From: Lachnoclostridium sp. UBA5890
GTDB taxonomy: Bacteria; Bacillota; Clostridia; Lachnospirales; Lachnospiraceae
Reading direction: 5' to 3'
NCBI GenBank assembly: GCA_002431395.1
Contig: DJEU01000029.1
Span: 1 to 52,425 of the forward strand
DNA length: 52,425 nt
This document shows, piece after piece, positions 24,989 through 32,109 of this stretch. The notes below the pieces were generated by a model. It ran no database searches. It was not told the DNA's origin and saw only the letters and a list, made by a program, of their open reading frames with translations. A program made the translations under genes and the position numbers. Numbering within the stretch: the stretch's first letter is position 1; the number at the start of each line of letters is the position of its first letter.

Positions 24989-25650
24989 GTATAAAACAAC
25001 GTGTTTTCAATAAAGAAAGCTGGAGTGCTTATCTTGCATCACTTCGTTATGCATTACACTGTTGTGTTCGTCCTTTTGACGGCTTTTGGGATTTGACTCA
25101 TGAAAAGAGAGGATCTGTAGGAGCGGCAAATACCATTGTTATTTTGGTATTGCTTACAAATCTTTTAAAACTTGGTTTTACCAGTTTTATTTTCCAACCA
25201 GTCAATTGGAATGAAGTTAACCTTCTTTTAGAGATTATGACATTCTTGCTTCCATTTGCAGTTTATTGTGTGGCAAACTGGTGTCTGACAACTTTGTTTG
25301 AAGGAAAAGGTACATTGAAAGATATTTATATGGGTACTGCATATGCGATGACACCATATGTATTGATTCAGTTGCCTTTGATCGTATTAAGTAACGTAGT
25401 AACAGAAGAAGAGGGTGCATTTTATACCTATTTTGGATATTTCTCCATGGTATGGTGTGGACTTTTGATCATGGCATCTGTCATGATGATTCACGACTTC
25501 CTTTTAGGAAAAGCATTTGCGTCACTCGTTTTCACAGGAGTCGGTATGTTAGTAATCGTATTCCTGCTGGTTCTCTTCTTTAGTTTGATAAGTGATGGTT
25601 TCTCATATTTCTACTCGATTTATAAAGAAATCATTTACAGATTCTATTAA
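24985..25650 (+). CDS. Yip1-family integral membrane protein
   Basis: A 221-residue protein with a short basic N-terminus containing CVRPFDGFWDLTHEKRGSVG, the conserved approach of bacterial YIP1 domain proteins, then about five hydrophobic helices. The motif AYAMTPYVLIQLPLIVLSNV in the middle is typical of the Yip1 fold. The molecular function is not known in bacteria. It overlaps the NHL/TPR gene by four bases and precedes the DUF5696 gene by 23 bp, which places it inside the transporter operon and suggests a role in assembling or anchoring the surface complex. Confidence 0.82.
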   Translation: MSIKQRVFNKESWSAYLASLRYALHCCVRPFDGFWDLTHEKRGSVGAANTIVILVLLTNLLKLGFTSFIFQPVNWNEVNLLLEIMTFLLPFAVYCVANWCLTTLFEGKGTLKDIYMGTAYAMTPYVLIQLPLIVLSNVVTEEEGAFYTYFGYFSMVWCGLLIMASVMMIHDFLLGKAFASLVFTGVGMLVIVFLLVLFFSLISDGFSYFYSIYKEIIYRFY

Positions 25651-25673
25651 TTGGAAGGAGGGCAATGTTAAGA

Positions 25674-28244
25674 ATGAAAAAGAAATTTGGTTTGCTTTTA
25701 GTTGCTGCACTGGCTTCCTTCGCATTAGTAGGTTGTGGTGATTCATCTTCGAGTTACAAAGAGTTGACATCTTATACAAACGAAGATAGTCAGGAAGTTA
25801 CTATTAGCAATAGTTCTTTGGAACTTACTGTTGATAAAGATACAACAACATTTGTATTGAAAAATAAGAAGAATGGTAAGGAATACCGTTCCAACCCTTC
25901 TTCAGAAGATATCGAAAAGTATGCAAATGCCAAAGGACAGTTAAAAGAAATGTTGAATGCAACCCTTCTTGTGAAGTATTCCAATAAAACGGATACACAG
26001 AAGGATATCAACAATTATAGTCAGTCCATTATGGATGGAAACTATAAGATTGAAAAGGTTAGCGATGACACAGTGGCAGTTCATTACACCATTGGTGATA
26101 TCGAGAAATTGTACGTATGTCCATTGGTTATTAAAGAATCTTCTATGAAGAAACTTTTGGATCAGATGCCAAAATCCGATCAGAGCCGTGTGGCACGTAA
26201 CTATGTTCATTATGATTATGAAGAACTGAGCGAGTCAGATGACGATACAGAACTTCAACAGGCATTGGAAAAATTCCCTGATCTCAAAGATGAGCCAATT
26301 TATTATTTGTCTGAAAAGATTACGGATTCCAAAGCAAAACAGTTGGAAGAGATGTTCACTAAAGTTGGTTATACCGAAGAACAGCGTAATAAAGACAGCG
26401 AGGGATACAATGTTTCCCGTAATGCCGGAAAGCCGATCTTCGATGTTACCGTACAGTACACACTGGATGGTGACCAGCTGGTTGTAAAAGTACCGATGGA
26501 ACAGATTGAATACAACACCGATTATCCAATCGTTGAACTTTCCGTTCTTCCTTATATGGGAGCTGGGAACACTGATGAAAGCGGATATGTGCTTGTTCCG
26601 GACGGAAGTGGTGGAATCATTAACTTCAACAATGGTAAGACAACACAGCAGACATACCTTGCAGATATGTATGGTTGGGACTATGGTACAAGCAGAGATA
26701 TGGTTGTCGATGAGACAAGAGCAACGTATCCGGCATTTGTAGTATCCAATACGACAAATACAAGTTCCTTCATCTGCGTATCCGAAGAAGGAAGTTCTTA
26801 CTCTAGTGTAAAAGCAGATGTCGCAGGAAAAGAAAATGGTTATAACTATGGACGTTTTGTATACAAGATGATTCATGGTGAAAACATGGATATTTCCTCA
26901 AAATCCGATACAACGGTTCGTTCTTATGAAGCAAGTCTTCCGAAAGAAACGTTGACACAGCGCTATATTTTCTCTGATAAAACAGATTATGTAAGTGCTG
27001 CAGCAACATATCGCGATTATTTGACAAATCGCTATCCGGAACTGGTTAAGAAAGAAGATACAACCGTGCCAATGGCAGTTGAGCTTCTTGGTGCCGTAGA
27101 TAATACCGAGCATATTCTTGGTTATCCGGTTACTCGTTCTCTTGCATTGACTACGTATTCACAGGCACAGGATATTTTGAAACAATTGAAAGGTGCCGGC
27201 GTAGAAAATATCAAAGCCAAATATACCGGCTGGTTTAATACCGGTGTGAAGCAGAAATCTGCTGCCAAAGTAAAATTGGTTGGACGTTTGGGAAGCAAGG
27301 GTGACTTATCAAGTCTCGCAACCTATGCAAATAGTACAGAAGGCCTTGATTTGTTCATGAATGCAAAATTCACTTATGTAATGAAAGACAAATTAGGTGA
27401 TGGGTTTGGAGTAAACCGCGACGCAGCGAAATTTGTAAGTCGTGAGATCGCAGAGTTGTATACACTGGATCCAATCATTTACCAGACAAATGAAGATTAC
27501 GAAAATTGTGATCCGTACTATCTGGTAAAACCATCCTATACAATTGCGAACATTGACAAGTATGTAAATACAATTTCTTCCTCTTATGGAGTTAAGAATG
27601 TCGGATTTGAAGATATCGGTAATACTCTTGCCGGAGATTACAATCCAAAGGATCGCGTATCTCGTGAAGCTTCAATGAACATGCAGGTTGATAAGATGAA
27701 AGCATTGAAGGAATCCGGAAGTCTTGTTATGACAACAACCGGTAACCAGTATGCAGTTCCGTATTCTGACTATGTAACAGATATGGATATTGACAGCAAA
27801 GCTGTTAATATCATCGATGAATCGGTTCCATTTTATCAGATCGCACTTCATGGTCTTGTTAATTACTCAGGAAGCGCAATCAACCTTTCCGAGGATGAAA
27901 CAGACATGATCCTGAAATCTGCAGAGACAGGTGCCGGATTGTACTTCACATTTATGGATCAGCCGACAAGTGTATTGCAGGATACTGACTATACACAGTA
28001 TTATGCATGTAACTTTACAGACTGGAAAGATACAGCCATTGAATTGTACAAGAAATTTAATGACAATCTTGGTGATACTTACAGTCAGTTCATTACAGGA
28101 CATGAAAAACTTGCAAATGGTGTTTATAAGACAACTTATGAAAATGGTAAGTCTGTCATTGTAAACTATAATTATGCAGATTATGATTACAATGGAACAA
28201 AAGTTCCTCAGAGAGACTTTATCACAACAGGAGGTGGAAAATAA
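25674..28244 (+). CDS. DUF5696-type lipoprotein, candidate cell-surface TIM-barrel glycosidase
   Basis: It has 856 residues from ATG 25674 (an ATG at 25665 is only 2 bases from GGAGGG, so less likely). The signal sequence ends in lipobox ALVGCGDS, anchoring it to the outer membrane face. Residues about 30-460 are beta-rich. From about 460 a barrel-like succession of strands is visible: MAVELLGAVDN, ENIKAKYTGWFN, LDLFMNAKFTYV, NVGFEDIGNTLAGDY, LVMTTTGNQYAVPYSD, FYQIALHGLVNYSG, and LYFTFMDQP. Acidic residues at strand ends (ED and GD near VGFEDIGNTLAGDY; SDYVTDMD) would suit a catalytic pair. I recall DUF5696 proteins next to sugar ABC genes in Firmicutes. The glycosidase idea is inference. Confidence 0.8.
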   Translation: MKKKFGLLLVAALASFALVGCGDSSSSYKELTSYTNEDSQEVTISNSSLELTVDKDTTTFVLKNKKNGKEYRSNPSSEDIEKYANAKGQLKEMLNATLLVKYSNKTDTQKDINNYSQSIMDGNYKIEKVSDDTVAVHYTIGDIEKLYVCPLVIKESSMKKLLDQMPKSDQSRVARNYVHYDYEELSESDDDTELQQALEKFPDLKDEPIYYLSEKITDSKAKQLEEMFTKVGYTEEQRNKDSEGYNVSRNAGKPIFDVTVQYTLDGDQLVVKVPMEQIEYNTDYPIVELSVLPYMGAGNTDESGYVLVPDGSGGIINFNNGKTTQQTYLADMYGWDYGTSRDMVVDETRATYPAFVVSNTTNTSSFICVSEEGSSYSSVKADVAGKENGYNYGRFVYKMIHGENMDISSKSDTTVRSYEASLPKETLTQRYIFSDKTDYVSAAATYRDYLTNRYPELVKKEDTTVPMAVELLGAVDNTEHILGYPVTRSLALTTYSQAQDILKQLKGAGVENIKAKYTGWFNTGVKQKSAAKVKLVGRLGSKGDLSSLATYANSTEGLDLFMNAKFTYVMKDKLGDGFGVNRDAAKFVSREIAELYTLDPIIYQTNEDYENCDPYYLVKPSYTIANIDKYVNTISSSYGVKNVGFEDIGNTLAGDYNPKDRVSREASMNMQVDKMKALKESGSLVMTTTGNQYAVPYSDYVTDMDIDSKAVNIIDESVPFYQIALHGLVNYSGSAINLSEDETDMILKSAETGAGLYFTFMDQPTSVLQDTDYTQYYACNFTDWKDTAIELYKKFNDNLGDTYSQFITGHEKLANGVYKTTYENGKSVIVNYNYADYDYNGTKVPQRDFITTGGGK

Positions 28245-29156
28245 ATGAAACGTCAGAAGAAGAAAAAAACTCTTGCATTTAAGAATGCAGTAGCAGGATA
28301 CTTGTTTATTTTACCATTTATCCTTGGTTTTATTCTGTTCATGGTTGTTCCATTGATTAGTTCTTTGCGAATGACATTTAATGATGTAACTCCTGTTGCC
28401 GGTGAAGGTGTAAAAATGACCTGGGTTGGTATCAAGAATTACAAAGATGCTTTTACCGTTGACCCGGATTTTGTACCTTACTTACTGAGTGAGTTGCTCC
28501 GAATGGTAGTAAATACACCAGCGACATTGATCTTCAGTTTCTTTATTGCATTGCTGTTGAACCAGAATTTCAAAGGAAGAGGATTTGTTCGTGCGATATT
28601 CTTCCTTCCGGTTATTCTTTCATCCGGTGTAATTGTAGGTATTGAATACAACAATGAATTGCTGAACGATATGAAAGATATGATTTCTGAGACATCCAAT
28701 GATGCCAGTGTTACCGGAGTGCTTGAGAGCATTCTGGTAACATCAGACAGCAGTCCGATGTCAAAGATGTTCCAATATGTATTTGATATCATTAACAAAG
28801 TTTATGATATCGCGATTGCATCTGGTATCCAGATCATCATGTTCCTTTCTGCTTTGCAGACAATCTCACCAAGTATGTTTGAGGCTGCAAAGATCGAAGG
28901 ATGTACCGCTTGGGAAAGTTTCTGGAAGATTACCTTCCCTATGGTAAGTTCAATGATACTTGTAAACGTAGTTTATACCGTAATCGACTTCTTCTTGAAG
29001 ACCGACAACCAGGTTATGACGAAGATTTCGGAAGAGGTAGGAAAGTTAAGTTATGGATTTAGTTCGGCGATGGCTTGGATATACTTCCTATGCGTAATTC
29101 TTATACTTGGAATTGTTTCGCTGATTATTTCTAAGAGGGTGTACTATTATGAATAA
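28245..29156 (+). CDS. Sugar ABC transporter permease (second pair)
   Basis: A 303-residue MalF-like permease starting at the base after the DUF5696 stop. Helices are at about 17-37, 85-107, 115-135, 185-205, 232-252 and 272-295. The ATPase-docking loop is EAAKIEGCTAWESFWKITFPMVSS. Between helices three and four there is an unusual insertion of about 45 residues (ELLNDMKDMISETSNDASVTG region) on the predicted outer face. It overlaps its partner by 8 bases. Confidence 0.92.
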   Translation: MKRQKKKKTLAFKNAVAGYLFILPFILGFILFMVVPLISSLRMTFNDVTPVAGEGVKMTWVGIKNYKDAFTVDPDFVPYLLSELLRMVVNTPATLIFSFFIALLLNQNFKGRGFVRAIFFLPVILSSGVIVGIEYNNELLNDMKDMISETSNDASVTGVLESILVTSDSSPMSKMFQYVFDIINKVYDIAIASGIQIIMFLSALQTISPSMFEAAKIEGCTAWESFWKITFPMVSSMILVNVVYTVIDFFLKTDNQVMTKISEEVGKLSYGFSSAMAWIYFLCVILILGIVSLIISKRVYYYE

Positions 29157-30147
29157 GAAGAACAAATTAAAGACCTTTATCGAACGAAACAAAAAATCCA
29201 ATGGCTACTTACTGCGAAAGACATCGTTCAACGTATTTTACAAAATCATTCGTTTTGTATTGTTGTTTGGATTATGTTTCATGATTTTACAGCCATTGTT
29301 GAACAAAATTTCCATCAGTTTCATGGAAGAGCAGGACTTGTATGATTCAACAATTGTTGCAATCCCAAGACATTTTACTTTGAGCAATTATCAGATTGCT
29401 GCTTATTTGATGAAATATTGGCAGGCATTGGCAAACACAGCATTGATTTCGCTTCTTGTCAGTGTATTGCAGATTATTTCCTGTACATTGGTAGGTTATG
29501 GATTTGCACGTTACAAATTCCCGCTGAAAGGACTTTGGTTCGCAGCCGTAATTCTTGTAATCGTCGTTCCTCCTACAACGATTCAGGCTTCCTTGTTCCT
29601 GAATTTCCGATTCTTTGATATCTTTGGTATCATTGAATTGATCACCGGACAACCTGGTGTAAACTTGCTGAATTCTTTGACACCATATGCTTTGATGTGT
29701 CTTGGCTGTATGGGTCTGAAGAGTGGTTTGTACATTTACATGATTCGTCAGTTCTTCCGTGGAATTCCAAAAGAATTGGAAGAAGCTGCATATGTGGATG
29801 GATGTGGAAAATTGTCAACATTCGTTCGTATCATGTTACCGGATGCAAAACCAATTTTGACATCTTGTTTCCTGTTTTCTTACGTATGGCAGTGGACAGA
29901 TTCCTTCTATTCAAACCTGTTTTTGAATTCCGAATTTGTTCTGTTGTCCAGTAAGTTGAATGGTATCGCCGGAGCCCTGGACAGTTATCTGGATGTCCGC
30001 GGTATTGCAAAGAAAGCGACTACCGCTTATTCTCAGGGAATGATTGCAACAGGTACATTGATGGTGATTTTACCATTGATCATTATTTATCTGTTTGCCC
30101 AGAAAGGTTTCGTGGAAAGTTTGAGCCAGTCTGGTATCAAGATGTAA
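29149..30147 (+). CDS. Carbohydrate ABC transporter permease (second pair)
   Basis: A 332-residue MalG-like permease with a long basic cytoplasmic N-terminus (about 45 residues). Six helices are present, with the EAA loop EAAYVDGCGKLSTFVRIMLPDAKP and the terminal signature GFVESLSQSGIKM. Its ATG overlaps the end of the previous permease, so the two are made together. The matching binding protein is the next gene, after a 382-bp repeat-containing gap. Confidence 0.92.
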   Translation: MNKKNKLKTFIERNKKSNGYLLRKTSFNVFYKIIRFVLLFGLCFMILQPLLNKISISFMEEQDLYDSTIVAIPRHFTLSNYQIAAYLMKYWQALANTALISLLVSVLQIISCTLVGYGFARYKFPLKGLWFAAVILVIVVPPTTIQASLFLNFRFFDIFGIIELITGQPGVNLLNSLTPYALMCLGCMGLKSGLYIYMIRQFFRGIPKELEEAAYVDGCGKLSTFVRIMLPDAKPILTSCFLFSYVWQWTDSFYSNLFLNSEFVLLSSKLNGIAGALDSYLDVRGIAKKATTAYSQGMIATGTLMVILPLIIIYLFAQKGFVESLSQSGIKM

Positions 30148-30177
30148 CATACGCGAATCAAGCACAGGAGTTATCGG

Positions 30178-30303
30178 TGGAGTGAGAGGCAAGAAACTGC
30201 GAAGCAGTTTCGGATATTGAATATGTTGCTGCAAGTTTGCTTGCAAAGCAAACATATTCGATATCCGAGAAAAGCCTTTGGCTTTTTTGCCGCGTCTACT
30301 CCA
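30178..30303. repeat. 126-bp cloverleaf-like inverted-repeat element
   Basis: The outer arms are TGGAGT (30178-30183) and ACTCCA (30298-30303). Inside lie three stems: AAACTGC-GAA-GCAGTTT (30194-30210); CGGATATTGAATATGTT (30211-30227) with AACATATTCGATATCCG (30251-30267), whose tip can form GTTTGCTT-GCA-AAGCAAAC; and AAAAGCC-TTT-GGCTTTT (30270-30286). A closed stem holding three branches resembles a structured RNA or a non-autonomous palindromic repeat. The last stem with its T-run could also act as a weak terminator. Confidence 0.75.
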
Positions 30304-30336
30304 AGAAAAAAAGCCTGTATTTGATGAGTAACATCA

Positions 30337-30460
30337 TGAGCGAAGGGCGTCAGCCCGGAGCGAATGTCCAAAAGTGGCATTGAGCGAAGGGCGTCAGCCC
30401 GGAGCGAATGTCCAAAAGTGGCATTGAGCAAAGGGCGTCAGCCCGGAGCGAATGTCCAAA
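30337..30460. repeat. Tandem array of a 44-bp unit, 2.8 copies
   Basis: Units start at 30337, 30381 and 30425; the first two are identical over 44 bp and the third stops after 36 bp with one substitution (GAGCAAAG for GAGCGAAG). Each contains a small GC-rich hairpin GGGC-GTCA-GCCC. There are no variable spacers, so this is not a CRISPR array. No ribosome binding site or ORF use is evident on the plus strand. Confidence 0.9.
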
Positions 30461-30529
30461 GTAATGTAGTTATCACTGCGTCCCTGGTGGGTGCAGTGTA
30501 ACGATAAAAAATAAGGAGGTAAAAAAATT

Positions 30530-31960
30530 ATGAAAGCAAACATGAAAAAATTGCTTGCAATGGGTCTCTCAGTAGTTCTTGCTGTTGGATGTCTGACCGG
30601 TTGTGGAGGCAGTAGCGATTCTTCTTCCACTAGCGGTGATACAGCGAAAACGGGAGACGAAGGTGGATCTTCCAGCAGCAAAAAAACTTTTGATGATTTG
30701 GGAGGAATGTCCATCAAAATCGGTGACTGGTATACATCTGAGGATACTGGAGAAACGGATTATGCTAAGGCAACCGAAGATTACAGAAAGGAAATCATGG
30801 AGAAGTACAACTTCAAGATTAATCGTGAAAGTGCTTACTCCTACACTGACCAGCAGGAGACATACGTAAACGGCGTTATGTCAAACAGTCCTTCTTGCCA
30901 GTTGTTCTATCTGTATCAGGAAATGGTTTCTGCACCTTTGATGAAAGGTTTGATGTATGATTTGAAAACACTTCCTGAATTCGATTTCACAGAAGAAAAA
31001 TGGAATCAGACCGTTGTGGAACTTATGAGCATCGGTAATGGTATCTGGGGTATGAGCCCAGAGAACGAGCCACGTGGTGGTGTATTCTTTAATAAACGTA
31101 TGTTGAAAGAAGCTGGTATCAGCGAAGATGAACCATATGACCTTCAGAAAGATGGAAAATGGACATGGTCTAAATTCGAAGAGTATTGTAAGAAACTTAC
31201 TGTAGATGCAGATGGAGATGGTAAAACAGATCAGTATGCACTTGCTAGTTTCTCTAAATACTACCTTCCTATGTGTGCTGCAAACAACAATGCAACATTC
31301 GTTTCCCGTGACAAAGATGGAAACTACCAGAATGCTACAGGATCCAAAGAATTCCTCGAGGCTATGAACTGGGGTATGAGCCTTATGGATAAAGGTTATA
31401 TCATGCCAAAACCAGACGGAGCTGCATGGGATTGGTATAAAGCAGCATTCCGTGATGGTGAAGTTGCAATGCAGACAGCTGAAGTTTATGAGATCAGCGC
31501 ATTCGCTAGTATGGAAGATGACTGGGGATTTGTTATGTTCCCATACAACGAAAAGAACAAAGACGCTACAAACAAGACTACTCCAAACGACAACATCGTT
31601 GTTATGCCTAGCTGCTTTAGTGCAGAAGAAGCTGAAAAGATCGCATTTGCTTATGATCTTTACACAGAAGCTACACCAGGCTATGAGTTGGATGATGCTT
31701 GGAAACAGACATACTATGATCAGTTCAGAGATGACCGTGCTGTAGATGAGACTTTGACAATGATGCACGAGCAGGAGCACATTCAGACATCTTATCTGCC
31801 ACTTATCAGTGACCTTGATTATGGTGATTTCTGTTATGCTGTATATGCTGGTGCTACAACTCCTGCTAAGAAGATCGAAGCAATTTCTTCTAAATGGGAT
31901 AGTAAGATCAGTGATATGAATAAGAAGTATGCAAACTTTGCAGCTTCTCATTCTAAATAA
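30530..31960 (+). CDS. Extracellular solute-binding lipoprotein (second importer)
   Basis: A 476-residue family-1-type binding protein. Lipobox VGCLTGCGGSS anchors Cys about 25, followed by a Ser/Gly-rich linker of about 25 residues and the two-lobed binding domain (GGVFFNKRMLKEAGI; WTWSKFEEYCKKLTVDADGDGKTD; DDWGFVMFPYNEKN; VVMPSCFSAEEAEKIAFAYDLY). The start is ATG 30530 after AAGGAGGT. Its codons resemble those of a highly expressed gene (uniform AAA/GAA, CGT for Arg, GGT/GCT-rich). It probably serves the permease pair immediately upstream. The sugar is unknown but the neighbourhood points to (glucurono)xylo-oligosaccharides. Confidence 0.93.
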   Translation: MKANMKKLLAMGLSVVLAVGCLTGCGGSSDSSSTSGDTAKTGDEGGSSSSKKTFDDLGGMSIKIGDWYTSEDTGETDYAKATEDYRKEIMEKYNFKINRESAYSYTDQQETYVNGVMSNSPSCQLFYLYQEMVSAPLMKGLMYDLKTLPEFDFTEEKWNQTVVELMSIGNGIWGMSPENEPRGGVFFNKRMLKEAGISEDEPYDLQKDGKWTWSKFEEYCKKLTVDADGDGKTDQYALASFSKYYLPMCAANNNATFVSRDKDGNYQNATGSKEFLEAMNWGMSLMDKGYIMPKPDGAAWDWYKAAFRDGEVAMQTAEVYEISAFASMEDDWGFVMFPYNEKNKDATNKTTPNDNIVVMPSCFSAEEAEKIAFAYDLYTEATPGYELDDAWKQTYYDQFRDDRAVDETLTMMHEQEHIQTSYLPLISDLDYGDFCYAVYAGATTPAKKIEAISSKWDSKISDMNKKYANFAASHSK

Positions 31961-31990
31961 TTTGCATAACTTGGCAGATTAAAAATAGAA

Positions 31991-32033
31991 AGTCGGACAA
32001 ATCGGGAAATACTCGGTTTGTTCGGCTTTTTTT
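31991..32033 (+). terminator. Terminator after the second binding protein
   Basis: AGTCGGACAAATC (31991-32003) pairs with GGTTTGTTCGGCT (32015-32027), with some G-U pairs, and is followed by seven T residues. It separates the transporter operon from the GH67-uxuA-uxuB genes. Confidence 0.85.
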
Positions 32034-32045
32034 GTAAAAAGGGTA

Positions 32046-32074
32046 TTGATTTACAAGCAAAAAAAAGATAGAAT
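32046..32074 (+). promoter_or_regulatory. Promoter of GH67-uxuA-uxuB
   Basis: TTGATT (32046-32051) and TAGAAT (32069-32074) are separated by 17 bp, directly downstream of the terminator and 36 bp before the start codon. Confidence 0.7.
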
Positions 32075-32109
32075 AGAAAGGGAATAAGGAAAGTGATTGG
32101 AGAAATACT

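Noticed and set aside
26235..26876. Minus-strand 213-codon ORF inside the DUF5696 gene
   Set aside because: The composition (Cys/Ile/Phe-rich) and lack of a binding site mark it as an antisense shadow.
30171..30431. Minus-strand ORF of 86 codons through the repeats
   Set aside because: It lies wholly within the cloverleaf and tandem repeats, its peptide is repeat-derived, and no ribosome binding site or homology is apparent.
30337..30460. Possible CRISPR-like array
   Set aside because: The 44-bp units are contiguous with no variable spacers, only 2.8 copies exist and no cas gene is in the window.
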